From assembly GCF_014646295.1 (NCBI RefSeq), contig NZ_BMNE01000004.1:372001-436000 (forward strand): a stretch of 64,000 bases of DNA, in the 5' to 3' direction. This stretch comes from Nocardia rhizosphaerihabitans (GTDB lineage Bacteria > Actinomycetota > Actinomycetes > Mycobacteriales > Mycobacteriaceae). The first letter of the stretch is position 1; the number at the start of each line of letters is the position of its first letter. Shown here piece by piece: positions 26,370-34,281 of this stretch. The position numbers were made by a program, and so were the translations under genes. The notes beneath the pieces were generated by a model. The model had not been told where the DNA came from. It did no database searches and saw only the letters and a list, made by a program, of their open reading frames with translations.

Positions 26370-27335
26370 ATGGGCATGGCCGACCATAGGGAGATGACGC
26401 TCAGTACCGACCAGGCCGATGTGTTCGAGGCCTCCCGTGGCCGACTGGAGGCGATCGCCTACCGGCTGCTCGGCTCGGCCGGTGACGCCGAGGACGCGGT
26501 GCAGGACACCTACCTGCGCTGGCACGCGGCCGACCGGGAACTTATCGAGACGCCGGTGGCGTGGCTGACGAAGGTGCTAACCAACATCTGCCTCAACCAG
26601 CTCACCTCGGCCAGGGCTCGGCGGGAAACCTATGTGGGACAGTGGCTTCCGGAGCCCGTGCTGGCCGGTGACCGGATGCTCGGCCCGGCCGACACGGTCG
26701 AGCAGCGCGAGTCCGTGTCGCTCGCGATGCTCGCCGTGATGGAGCGGCTCTCGCCCAACGAGCGCGTGGTGTACGTGTTGCGCGAGGCGTTCGGTTACCA
26801 GCATCGCGAGATCGCCGAGATCCTCGACATCGGCGAGTCGAACTGTCAGCAGATCTACCGGCGGGCCAAACAGCACGTCGGCGGGCGGTCCCGCGTCACG
26901 GTCGACGCGGCCTCGGCGCAGCGGATCGTGGAGGAATTTCTAGCGGCGGTGCTCAGCGGTGACACAGATCCGCTGGTCCGGTTGCTCGTCGACGACGCGG
27001 TCGGCGTGGCCGACGGCGGCGGCCGGATCCCGGCCCGCAAGACCCCGGTCCTCGGCGCGTTCGACATCGCCCGCTACCTCAGCCACGTGTTCCGCCCGAC
27101 CCCGGCCAAGCGGGCCTACGTCGGCGGCTCTCCGGTGTTCTACGCGTGCGTGGTCAACGGTGCTCCCGGTGCGCTGGCGCTGGTCGGTGACCAGGTCATC
27201 GCCGTCCTCGGCCTCGACGTGACGCCCGAGGGCATCGCGGGCGTCCAGATCCAGGTCAACCCGGAGAAGCTGGCTCGCATCACCCGGCAGTGGACGGCCG
27301 AGGGACCGCACACCCCGCTCGATTTCACGTGGTGA
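26370..27335 (+). CDS. ECF41-type sigma factor with SnoaL-like C-terminal domain
   Basis: A 321-residue RNA polymerase sigma factor. Sigma region 2 (FEASRGRLEAIAYRLLGSAGDAEDAVQDTYLRW) and region 4 (LSPNERVVYVLREAFGYQHREIAEIL) are followed by an NTF2/SnoaL-like domain. The two ECF41 signatures are present: WLPEP at 92-96 in the linker and NPEKL near residue 305. In ECF41 factors the C-terminal domain tunes activity in place of an anti-sigma factor. Start choice: ATG 26370 has GGGTGG nine bases upstream; ATG 26376 and 26394 are possible. The downstream flavoprotein is a probable target, as ECF41 factors usually control an adjacent oxidoreductase. Confidence 0.85.
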   Translation: MGMADHREMTLSTDQADVFEASRGRLEAIAYRLLGSAGDAEDAVQDTYLRWHAADRELIETPVAWLTKVLTNICLNQLTSARARRETYVGQWLPEPVLAGDRMLGPADTVEQRESVSLAMLAVMERLSPNERVVYVLREAFGYQHREIAEILDIGESNCQQIYRRAKQHVGGRSRVTVDAASAQRIVEEFLAAVLSGDTDPLVRLLVDDAVGVADGGGRIPARKTPVLGAFDIARYLSHVFRPTPAKRAYVGGSPVFYACVVNGAPGALALVGDQVIAVLGLDVTPEGIAGVQIQVNPEKLARITRQWTAEGPHTPLDFTW

Positions 27336-27415
27336 CCCAGATCACATCGCCAGAGTGTCAGGGTTCGCGCGCCTGTCCGGTTCAGGAGGGGAGTCCACCC
27401 CGATAGGAGCGAGCC

Positions 27416-28594
27416 ATGAAGCACCGCATTGTCGTCCTCGGAGCCGGGTACGCCGGAGCCATCGCCGCCGGGCGTCTCGCGAAGCGGCTGCATCGCGACG
27501 ACGTCACGATCACCCTCGTCAACGCCGACCCCGACTTCGTCGAACGGGTGCGCATGCATCAGCTCGCGACCGGCCAGGAGCTGCGTAAGCGCCCCCTGCA
27601 CGAGGTCTACGCGGGCACCGGCGTGCAGGTCGTGATCGACCGGGTCACCGCGGTCGACGCCGAGCGCAAGCAGGTCGCACTGGCCGATGGCCAGACCATC
27701 GCCTACGACACCCTCGTCTACGCGCTGGGCAGCACCGGCGCCGATCAGGGCGTCCCCGGCGTCGCCGAGCACGCCCACAGCCTCGCCGGAAAGCAGGCCG
27801 CGCTGCGGCTGCGGGCCCGGCTGGCCGAACTGTCCGCAGGCGCGCCGGTCGTTGTCGTTGGCGGTGGCCTGACCGGTATCGAGGCCGCCACCGAGATCGC
27901 CGAGGCCCGCCCGGATCTGGCCGTGTCGATCGCCGCTCGCGGCGGTGTCGGTTCCTGGCTGAGCGAGAAGGCGCAACAGCACCTGAAGAAGGTGATCGAC
28001 CGGCTCGGTATCACGGTGCACGATCACGCCGACATCACCCGCGTCACCGCGACCGCCGTGGTCGCGGGCGCCACGGAGATTCCGGCCGCGCTGACCGTGT
28101 GGACCGCGGGCTTCGCGGTGCACCCCATCGCCGCCGCCACCACGCTGACGGTCTCGGACACCGGGCGGATCGTCGTCGACGCCACCATGCGCTCGGTCTC
28201 GCACCCCGACGTCTACGCCGTGGGTGATGCCGCACTCGCCGACGGTCCCGGCGGCGTGCCGCTGCGCATGGCATGCGCGACCGGCAGCCCGATGGCGTGG
28301 CGGGCAGGCGATGCCATCGCCGCGCGCCTGACCGGTCGGCCGGTCCCCGACGAGCAGATCGGCTATGCCACGCAGTGCATCAGCCTCGGCCGTCGCGACG
28401 GCATCCTCCAGAAGGTGACCTTCGACGACCAGCCGACCTCCACCGTGCTGACCGGCCGGCTCGGCGCCCGCGTCAAGGAATTCATCTGCGCGGGCGCCGC
28501 CTGGAGCGTCGGCCACCCGACCCTGATGATGCCGAGCCGTCGCCGCCGGGTCGTCACGACCGAAGCCGAAGCGGACCAGCTCGTCGCTTCGTGA
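27416..28594 (+). CDS. type II NADH dehydrogenase-like FAD oxidoreductase
   Basis: A 392-residue flavoprotein. FAD motif GAGYAG at 9-14, NADH motif VVVGGGLTGIEAATEIAE near 145-160, and the distal FAD motif DVYAVGDAA. It resembles type II NADH dehydrogenases but is short, lacking an obvious membrane-anchoring C-terminus. AGGAG precedes the ATG. It lies 80 bases after the ECF41 sigma gene, consistent with regulation by that factor, though no strong match to an ECF41 promoter was found in the gap. Confidence 0.83.
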   Translation: MKHRIVVLGAGYAGAIAAGRLAKRLHRDDVTITLVNADPDFVERVRMHQLATGQELRKRPLHEVYAGTGVQVVIDRVTAVDAERKQVALADGQTIAYDTLVYALGSTGADQGVPGVAEHAHSLAGKQAALRLRARLAELSAGAPVVVVGGGLTGIEAATEIAEARPDLAVSIAARGGVGSWLSEKAQQHLKKVIDRLGITVHDHADITRVTATAVVAGATEIPAALTVWTAGFAVHPIAAATTLTVSDTGRIVVDATMRSVSHPDVYAVGDAALADGPGGVPLRMACATGSPMAWRAGDAIAARLTGRPVPDEQIGYATQCISLGRRDGILQKVTFDDQPTSTVLTGRLGARVKEFICAGAAWSVGHPTLMMPSRRRRVVTTEAEADQLVAS

Positions 28595-28734
28595 CGCTCG
28601 GCGACGTCGGCAGTCCGGCCGCTCGCCTCGTGCCCGGCGCGGTCGGTCGGCCGGGGTGGTGTCGTGATCGGCGACCATGTCCGGGCCGAGTGGGGCGGTC
28701 GGTCCAGCCGGTCGGGTCGGATTTTCGCCGGGTC

Positions 28735-29514
28735 TCAGCCGGTGAGGTCGGCCAGCCGCTCGGACGCGGTGCGCAGCAACTGCTCCGCCGCGTCCGGGTC
28801 GGCGGCCAGCGGTGTCCAGAAGTCGGGGCCCGGGGTGGCCCGCAGATCGAGGACCGGCGGGGTGAGCCAGTCGGCGTCGAGGCGCAGCTGCCAGGAGTGC
28901 AGGTGCGTGCGGGGGAAGGTGGCCGTGCGGTCGAACAGCGGGTCGCCAAGGATCGGGTGACCGATCCAGGCCAGCTGGACGCGGATCTGGTGGCGGCGGC
29001 CGGTGACCGGCGTGATGGCGAGCAGCGTGTGGTCCCCGTGCTCGGCGACGGTGGCGAACCTGGTCAGCGAGGGATAGTTCTTCGCGGGCAGCAGGTCGGC
29101 CTCGTCGACGAACCAGCGCTCGCCCTCGCGCCGGATCGCCTCGCGCGGCGCCGCGATCCGCACCCGGTTCTTGCGGCCGACGCTGAGCGGCAGATCGATC
29201 TCGCCGCGCTCGGGCAGGGCGGTGCCCGACACGATCGCCAGGTAGGCCTTGCGGGCGGTCTGCTTGGTGAACTGCCTGGTCAGCTGCCCGTGCGCGGCCA
29301 GATCGACGGCCAGCAGGACCAGCCCCGAGGTGACCTTGTCGATCCGGTGCACCGGATACAGCTGGGTGCCCGCCGCCTGCGCGAGCTCGACCAGGTCGGT
29401 GTCGTGCCGCTCCCCGGTCACCGAGATCCCGGCCGGCTTGTTCAGCGCGAGCACGGCGTCGTCGGCGAACACGGTGTACTGCTCGCGCACGCTCTGCCAG
29501 TCCATCTCCACCAC
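28735..29514 (-). CDS. RluA-family pseudouridine synthase
   Basis: A 259-residue RNA pseudouridine synthase. The catalytic motif is HRIDKVTSGL, Asp59 being the predicted nucleophile. LNKPAG precedes it, and TGRRHQIRVQLAWIGHPILGDPLF is the second family motif. No S4 domain is present. Substrate (23S rRNA or tRNA position) cannot be told from sequence. The start is a GTG at 29514, with an ATG at 29505 as alternative. Confidence 0.88.
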   Translation of the reverse strand: MVEMDWQSVREQYTVFADDAVLALNKPAGISVTGERHDTDLVELAQAAGTQLYPVHRIDKVTSGLVLLAVDLAAHGQLTRQFTKQTARKAYLAIVSGTALPERGEIDLPLSVGRKNRVRIAAPREAIRREGERWFVDEADLLPAKNYPSLTRFATVAEHGDHTLLAITPVTGRRHQIRVQLAWIGHPILGDPLFDRTATFPRTHLHSWQLRLDADWLTPPVLDLRATPGPDFWTPLAADPDAAEQLLRTASERLADLTG

Positions 29515-29546
29515 GACACCCTAAAGAAGGGTGTGCCGCCCGCGCG

Positions 29547-30539
29547 CTAGGAGGCCGGGCGCAGCCGGTGCGGGCGCAGCCGGTTGAACCCGCGCACCCG
29601 CACGCTGCGCAGGTGCCGGATGGCGAATTCGGGGTGACCGTCGAGCGCCTCGGCGGCGGCGTCGTCGATGAGGATATTGCCCGGCCTGGCCACGCCGGTG
29701 AGTCGCGCGGCGATATTGACGACCGAGCCGTACAGGTCGCCGAAGCGTTGCAGCACCTCGCCGTAGGCGAAGGCCACCCGCAGTTCCGGGGTGCCGCCGA
29801 CCAGCATCGTCGACTCCTGGATGGCCAGCGAGATCCGGGCCGCGTCCGCCGCGGTCTCGGCCGCGAACATCACCTCGTCGCCGACGTTCTTGATCACCCA
29901 GCCACCGTTGTCGGTGATCGCCGAGGTGGTGGTCGACTCGAAAGCCTCCAGCAGCGTGGACAATTCGTCGGGATGCAGGTGCCGGGTGAGCCGGGTGAAG
30001 CCGACCATGTCGGCGAATCCGACGGCCAGCGTCCGCATCGAGTCCTCGCCCGCCTCGGCGTCGATCGCCCTGGCTGCCGCCGCCGCGAGGTGCCTGCGCC
30101 ACACATACGACTGCAACTGCTCGATGCTCGCCATCGTGGATTCGGTGGCTGTCCTGATCCGCTCGTCGAGCGGGATCGCCGGATCGGCCGCGACCGCCCG
30201 CGCCTTGATCTCGGCCAGCACCAGGTCGGCCTGCCATTCGGCCAGCCTGGCCATGCCCTGACCGATGGTGCGCGCCGCGGCGGCCTGCTGCCGGATATCG
30301 GAGTCGGCAACGACTTTCATGCTGCGGAAGTTGGTGACCGCGGTGATGTCGAGCTGGGTGTAGTCGACCTCGTTGTCCTCGTTCGCCGGGAACCCCAGCG
30401 CCGTCCACAACCGCCGCGACTCCGTCTCGGGCACGCCGGACTGCTCGGCGACCTGCGTCCGCGTGTAGCGCCGCGGCCCGCCGAGCAACGCCTCCTCGAC
30501 GCTGCGCTGCACCAACTCGGTCATCTCGGCATCCGGCAT
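29547..30539 (-). CDS. class III adenylate/guanylate cyclase with N-terminal regulatory domain
   Basis: A 330-residue soluble cyclase. The N-terminal ~150 residues are helical with an HTH-like start (YTRTQVAEQSGVPETESRRLW), as in the autoinhibitory domain of mycobacterial Rv1264/Rv2212-type cyclases. The catalytic domain (~170-325) has metal aspartates Asp177 (GFADMVGFT) and Asp221 (NVGDEVMF), Lys217, and transition-state residues Asn275 and Arg279 (GSVVNIAARL). ATP is the likely substrate. Rv1264-like enzymes are pH-regulated; regulation here is unknown. Confidence 0.87.
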   Translation of the reverse strand: MPDAEMTELVQRSVEEALLGGPRRYTRTQVAEQSGVPETESRRLWTALGFPANEDNEVDYTQLDITAVTNFRSMKVVADSDIRQQAAAARTIGQGMARLAEWQADLVLAEIKARAVAADPAIPLDERIRTATESTMASIEQLQSYVWRRHLAAAAARAIDAEAGEDSMRTLAVGFADMVGFTRLTRHLHPDELSTLLEAFESTTTSAITDNGGWVIKNVGDEVMFAAETAADAARISLAIQESTMLVGGTPELRVAFAYGEVLQRFGDLYGSVVNIAARLTGVARPGNILIDDAAAEALDGHPEFAIRHLRSVRVRGFNRLRPHRLRPAS

Positions 30540-30722
30540 AAGCGAAACTCTACGACGCGCGCTCGCGCCGCAGGTCAGCCCGACCCGACGTTGGAGACCA
30601 TCACAAATACCGGCCGTTCGGCTCGGCGGTGCAGACAGCTCGGCGGGTGACGCCCGGCACAGCCCGCCGACGGGCGCGGCCGTGACCAGATGGATTACCT
30701 GAAGGTGAGCAACTGACGGTAA

Positions 30723-30734
30723 AAGTGCGTACTT
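30723..30734. promoter_or_regulatory. short palindrome upstream of the imine-reductase-like gene
   Basis: AAGT-GCGT-ACTT lies 79 bases before the ATG at 30813 in an AT-richer patch (GGTAAAAGTGCGTACTTGTC). HxlR-type regulators often bind GTAC-containing palindromes of this kind. No HxlR gene is in the window, so this is only a candidate. Confidence 0.3.
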
Positions 30735-30812
30735 GTCGGCCCGCGCGCGGCCCGCCGACACTCGGATCACCGCGACGGTCACCCGATCGCCGCGCAGTGA
30801 TCGGAGCCGCGA

Positions 30813-31694
30813 ATGACCTCAGTGCAACGACCTTCGGTGACCGTGCTCGGCACCGGATCGATGGGCAGCGCCCTCGCCCAAGCCTTCCTCGCCGCCGGAT
30901 ACCCGACGCACGTCTGGAACCGCAGCTTCGAGCGAACCGCGGCACTGGCCGCCGCGGGCGCGACAGCCCACTGCGACATCGCCGACGCCGTCGAGGCGAG
31001 TTCGCTGATCATCGCCTGCCTGACCACCTTCGACGCCACCCGCGAGAGCCTGGGTCCGGCCGCCGATGTCATCGCGGGCCGCGACGTCATCACGCTCAAC
31101 AGCGGAATACCGCTCCAGGCGAGGGAATTCGCGCACTGGGCGCACTGCGCCGGCGCCCGCTACCTCGGCGGGGCGATCAAGAACGTGCCGTCGGCCGTCG
31201 GCGACCCGGACACGCTGCTGTACTTCGGCGGCGACCGCGGGGTCTTCGACCAGCACTCCGAGACCCTGCGCACGCTCGGTGGTGACCTCGAATTCCTCGG
31301 CGCCGAGCCGGATCTGGCCGCCCTCTACGAATCCGCCGTCGGCGCCACCCTGCTACCCGCGCTGCTCGGTTTCCTCGACGGCGCGGCGATCCTGGCCGCC
31401 CGTGGCCTGCCCGCACGGACCATGGTCCCGTATTCGGTGAAGTGGCTGCAGATGATCGAGTCGCTGCTGCCGATCCTGGCCGCGGAGATCGACACCAAGG
31501 ACTACACCCGCCTGGGCTCGAGCGTCGAGCTGTTCCACACCGCCCTCGTCGACGACGTGCAGCTGGCCGCCGAATCGGGGGTCGACCTGTCCTGGCACTC
31601 CACCATGCACGACCTCCTGAGCCGCGCCGTCGACGAGGGCCGCGGCGACCAGAGCATCACCGCCCTGTTCGAATTGATCACCGCGGCACGCTGA
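30813..31694 (+). CDS. imine-reductase-like NAD(P)-dependent oxidoreductase
   Basis: A 293-residue protein of the beta-hydroxyacid dehydrogenase/imine reductase group. The Rossmann motif GTGSMG lies at 13-18, HVWNRS binds NADPH phosphate, GGAIKNVPS is the substrate-loop region, and the all-helical C-terminal half has SSVELFHTALVDDVQLAAESGVD typical of imine reductases. A relative is decayed at 40206-40730. Natural substrates of this group are mostly unknown. Confidence 0.82.
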   Translation: MTSVQRPSVTVLGTGSMGSALAQAFLAAGYPTHVWNRSFERTAALAAAGATAHCDIADAVEASSLIIACLTTFDATRESLGPAADVIAGRDVITLNSGIPLQAREFAHWAHCAGARYLGGAIKNVPSAVGDPDTLLYFGGDRGVFDQHSETLRTLGGDLEFLGAEPDLAALYESAVGATLLPALLGFLDGAAILAARGLPARTMVPYSVKWLQMIESLLPILAAEIDTKDYTRLGSSVELFHTALVDDVQLAAESGVDLSWHSTMHDLLSRAVDEGRGDQSITALFELITAAR

Positions 31695-31753
31695 GCAGAT
31701 CTCACCCACAATGTGTGACGCGCGGTCCCACTCAGTAGACCTAGCGTGACCGC

Positions 31754-32413
31754 ATGGGCTCAGTCATCGGTGATCTGCTTCCGCTGGCGGTGGGTGTGGC
31801 GATCTCGCCGATCCCCATCGTCGCCGCCATTCTCATGATCCTGTCCAAGAACGCGGGCGGCGCGGCGAAGGGGTTCGCGGTCGGCTGGGTCGGGGGGATT
31901 CTGGCCGTGACCGCGGTGGTGACGTTGCTCGCCGGGACACTGGGCGGTTCGGGCGAGAAGGAGCCGTCGGCGGTCGCGTCGTGGCTCGAGATCGTGTTGG
32001 GTGTGCTGCTTCTCGTGCTCGCGGCCGAACAGTGGCACGCCAGGTCGGACACCTCGGTACCCGCCTGGATGCAGGCGATCGACAGCCTCACCGTGGTCAA
32101 GGCCGCGGGTCTGGGTGCGTTGCTGTCCGGGGTGAACCCGAAGAACCTGCTGCTGTGCCTGTCCGCCGGTGTGGCCATCGGGTCCGCCGGGCTGAGCGCG
32201 GGCGGTGACCTCGTGGCGATCGCGGTGTTCACCCTGCTCGCTTCGGTGACGGTGCTCGCGGTGGTGATCGGATACGCGCTGGCCGCCGACAAACTGGGCC
32301 CCGCCCTCGACAGCGCCCGGCAGTGGCTGCAGGCCAACAATCACGCGGTGATGGCGATCGTGCTGCTGGTGATGGGCACGGTCGTGGTGGGCAAGGGCAT
32401 CGGCGGACTCTGA
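31754..32413 (+). CDS. GAP/SfLAP-family membrane protein
   Basis: A 219-residue, six-TM protein. It matches the GAP (SfLAP, sulfolipid-1-addressing protein) family: an N-terminal helix ending ISPIPIVAAILMILSKNAGG, GFAVGWVGGI, and the conserved ALLSGVNPKNLLLCLSAG, similar to LysE-type exporters. M. tuberculosis Sap, a member, aids sulfolipid export. Its stop is four bases before the SulP transporter, so they share a transcript. Confidence 0.8.
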   Translation: MGSVIGDLLPLAVGVAISPIPIVAAILMILSKNAGGAAKGFAVGWVGGILAVTAVVTLLAGTLGGSGEKEPSAVASWLEIVLGVLLLVLAAEQWHARSDTSVPAWMQAIDSLTVVKAAGLGALLSGVNPKNLLLCLSAGVAIGSAGLSAGGDLVAIAVFTLLASVTVLAVVIGYALAADKLGPALDSARQWLQANNHAVMAIVLLVMGTVVVGKGIGGL

Positions 32414-32417
32414 CGGC

Positions 32418-34109
32418 ATGAGAGCGCTGCCGATCTTCACGTCACTGCACGGCTACCAGCGTGCCTGGCTGCGGCCCGATGTCGTCGCCGGGCTCACGGT
32501 GTGGGCGGTGCTGGTGCCGGAGGCGCTGGCCTACGCGTCCATCGCGGGGGTGCCGCCGGTCGTCGGCCTCTACGCGGCCGTGCCCGCGCTGGTCCTGTAT
32601 GCCCTGGCCGGAAGTTCGCGGCACCTCGTCGTCGGCCCGATGTCGGCGACCGCCGCCCTGTCGGCCGCGATCATCACCCCGCTGGCAGGCGCCGACAGCG
32701 GCCACTACATCGCGCTGTCGGCGGCGCTGGCCATCGCGACCGGCATCGCCGGCCTGCTGGCCGGGCTGCTCCGGCTCGGTTTCATCGCCGCGTTCATCTC
32801 CGAGCCGGTGCTGAAGGGCTTCATCGTCGGCCTGGCCCTGACCATCATCATCGGCCAGGTGCCCAAGCTGTTCGGCGTCGACAAGCACGACGGCAACTTC
32901 TTCGAACAGGCCTGGGGCGTCATCCGAAATCTCGGTGACGCCCAGTGGCGCACCCTGCTGATCGGCCTGCTCAGCCTCGTGATCGTGCTCGGCGTGAAGC
33001 GCTGGCTGCCGCTGGTGCCCGGCTCGCTGCTCGCCGTGCTGCTCGGGATCATCGCGGTGCAGCTGTTCGGGCTCGACGACAAGGGCGTCGATATCGTCGG
33101 TCACATCGACGCGGGTCTGCCCTCGGTCGGCCTGCCGGACGGTATCGGCTTCGACGACTATCTCGACCTGCTCGGCCCGGCGATAGGCGTGCTGCTGATC
33201 GGTTTCGCGGAGGGGCTCGGCGCGGCGAAAACCTATGCGGCCAAGTCGGGTTACGCCATCGACGCCAATCGGGAGCTGTTCGGCCTCGGCGCCGCCGATC
33301 TGGGGTCGGGCCTCGGTGCGGGCATGGTGGTGAACGGCAGTCTCTCCAAGACCGCCGTCAACGGTGGTGCGGGCGCGAAGACCCAGCTCAGCGGGCTCGT
33401 TGTCGCCGCGCTCACCGTCCTCACCCTGCTGTTCCTCACCGGCCTGTTCGAGAAATTGCCCGAGGCGACGCTGGCCGCGGTGGTGATCGCCGCGGTGATC
33501 GAGCTCGTCGACATCGCCGCCCTGCGCCGCCTCTACCGGGTCTGGACCCAGCTGCTCGCCAGCATCTACGGCCCTGCGGCCCGCGCCGACTTCCTCGCCG
33601 CCATGGCCGCCATGGTCGGCGTGCTGCTGTTCGACACGCTGCCCGGCCTGCTCATCGGCGTCGGCGTCTCGGTGCTGCTCCTGGTCTACCGAGCGTCCCA
33701 GCCGCACGTCGCGGCGCTGGCGAAAGAGGGCTCCCTGTGGGTGGACACGGCCCGCCACCCCGACCTCACCCCGCGTCCCGATCTGCTGGTGGTCCGCGTC
33801 GAATCCGCCCTGTTCTTCGCCAACGCCGACTACGTGAAGACCCGCATCGACGACCTGTGCACCGATGCCACCCGCCTGGTCGTCCTCGACGCCGAAACCT
33901 CACCCGCCCTCGACGTCACCGCCGCCGAAATGCTCCTCGACCTGCGCAATGCCCTGGCGCACAAGCGCATCGACTTCCGCATCGCCCGCTCGGTTGCCCA
34001 GTTCGGCCAAGTACTCGGCTCAGCCGAAGCAGGCGACACCCCGATCGGCATCTATCCCACCGTCGCCGCCGCGGCAGCCGACCTACCCGAACACCCACCG
34101 GTGAACTGA
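32418..34109 (+). CDS. SulP-family anion (sulfate) transporter with STAS domain
   Basis: A 563-residue transporter. The membrane domain (~1-420) has the SulP signature AGLTVWAVLVPEALAYASIAGVPPVVGLY and ~12 hydrophobic segments. The C-terminal STAS domain (~440-555) has LLVVRVESALFFANADYVK and VVLDAETSPALDVTAAEMLLDL. Substrate is sulfate, bicarbonate or another anion; the neighbouring alkylsulfatase favours sulfate. Its start is four bases after the SfLAP-type gene. Confidence 0.9.
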   Translation: MRALPIFTSLHGYQRAWLRPDVVAGLTVWAVLVPEALAYASIAGVPPVVGLYAAVPALVLYALAGSSRHLVVGPMSATAALSAAIITPLAGADSGHYIALSAALAIATGIAGLLAGLLRLGFIAAFISEPVLKGFIVGLALTIIIGQVPKLFGVDKHDGNFFEQAWGVIRNLGDAQWRTLLIGLLSLVIVLGVKRWLPLVPGSLLAVLLGIIAVQLFGLDDKGVDIVGHIDAGLPSVGLPDGIGFDDYLDLLGPAIGVLLIGFAEGLGAAKTYAAKSGYAIDANRELFGLGAADLGSGLGAGMVVNGSLSKTAVNGGAGAKTQLSGLVVAALTVLTLLFLTGLFEKLPEATLAAVVIAAVIELVDIAALRRLYRVWTQLLASIYGPAARADFLAAMAAMVGVLLFDTLPGLLIGVGVSVLLLVYRASQPHVAALAKEGSLWVDTARHPDLTPRPDLLVVRVESALFFANADYVKTRIDDLCTDATRLVVLDAETSPALDVTAAEMLLDLRNALAHKRIDFRIARSVAQFGQVLGSAEAGDTPIGIYPTVAAAAADLPEHPPVN

Positions 34110-34281
34110 CGCCGACCAGCGAATCTGCGCGGGCTCCGGTCAGGCCGGTGGCGGAGATGGCCAGGTCCGACCCGCGGCCGTCGCGCACCGGGGGAATTCA
34201 TCCGCGGTGGGTGATGCGGGGACCAGGTGGCTCGCCGAGCATCGGGTGGACGTGTAGACCGAGCTGAGGAGCTGATTTCCG

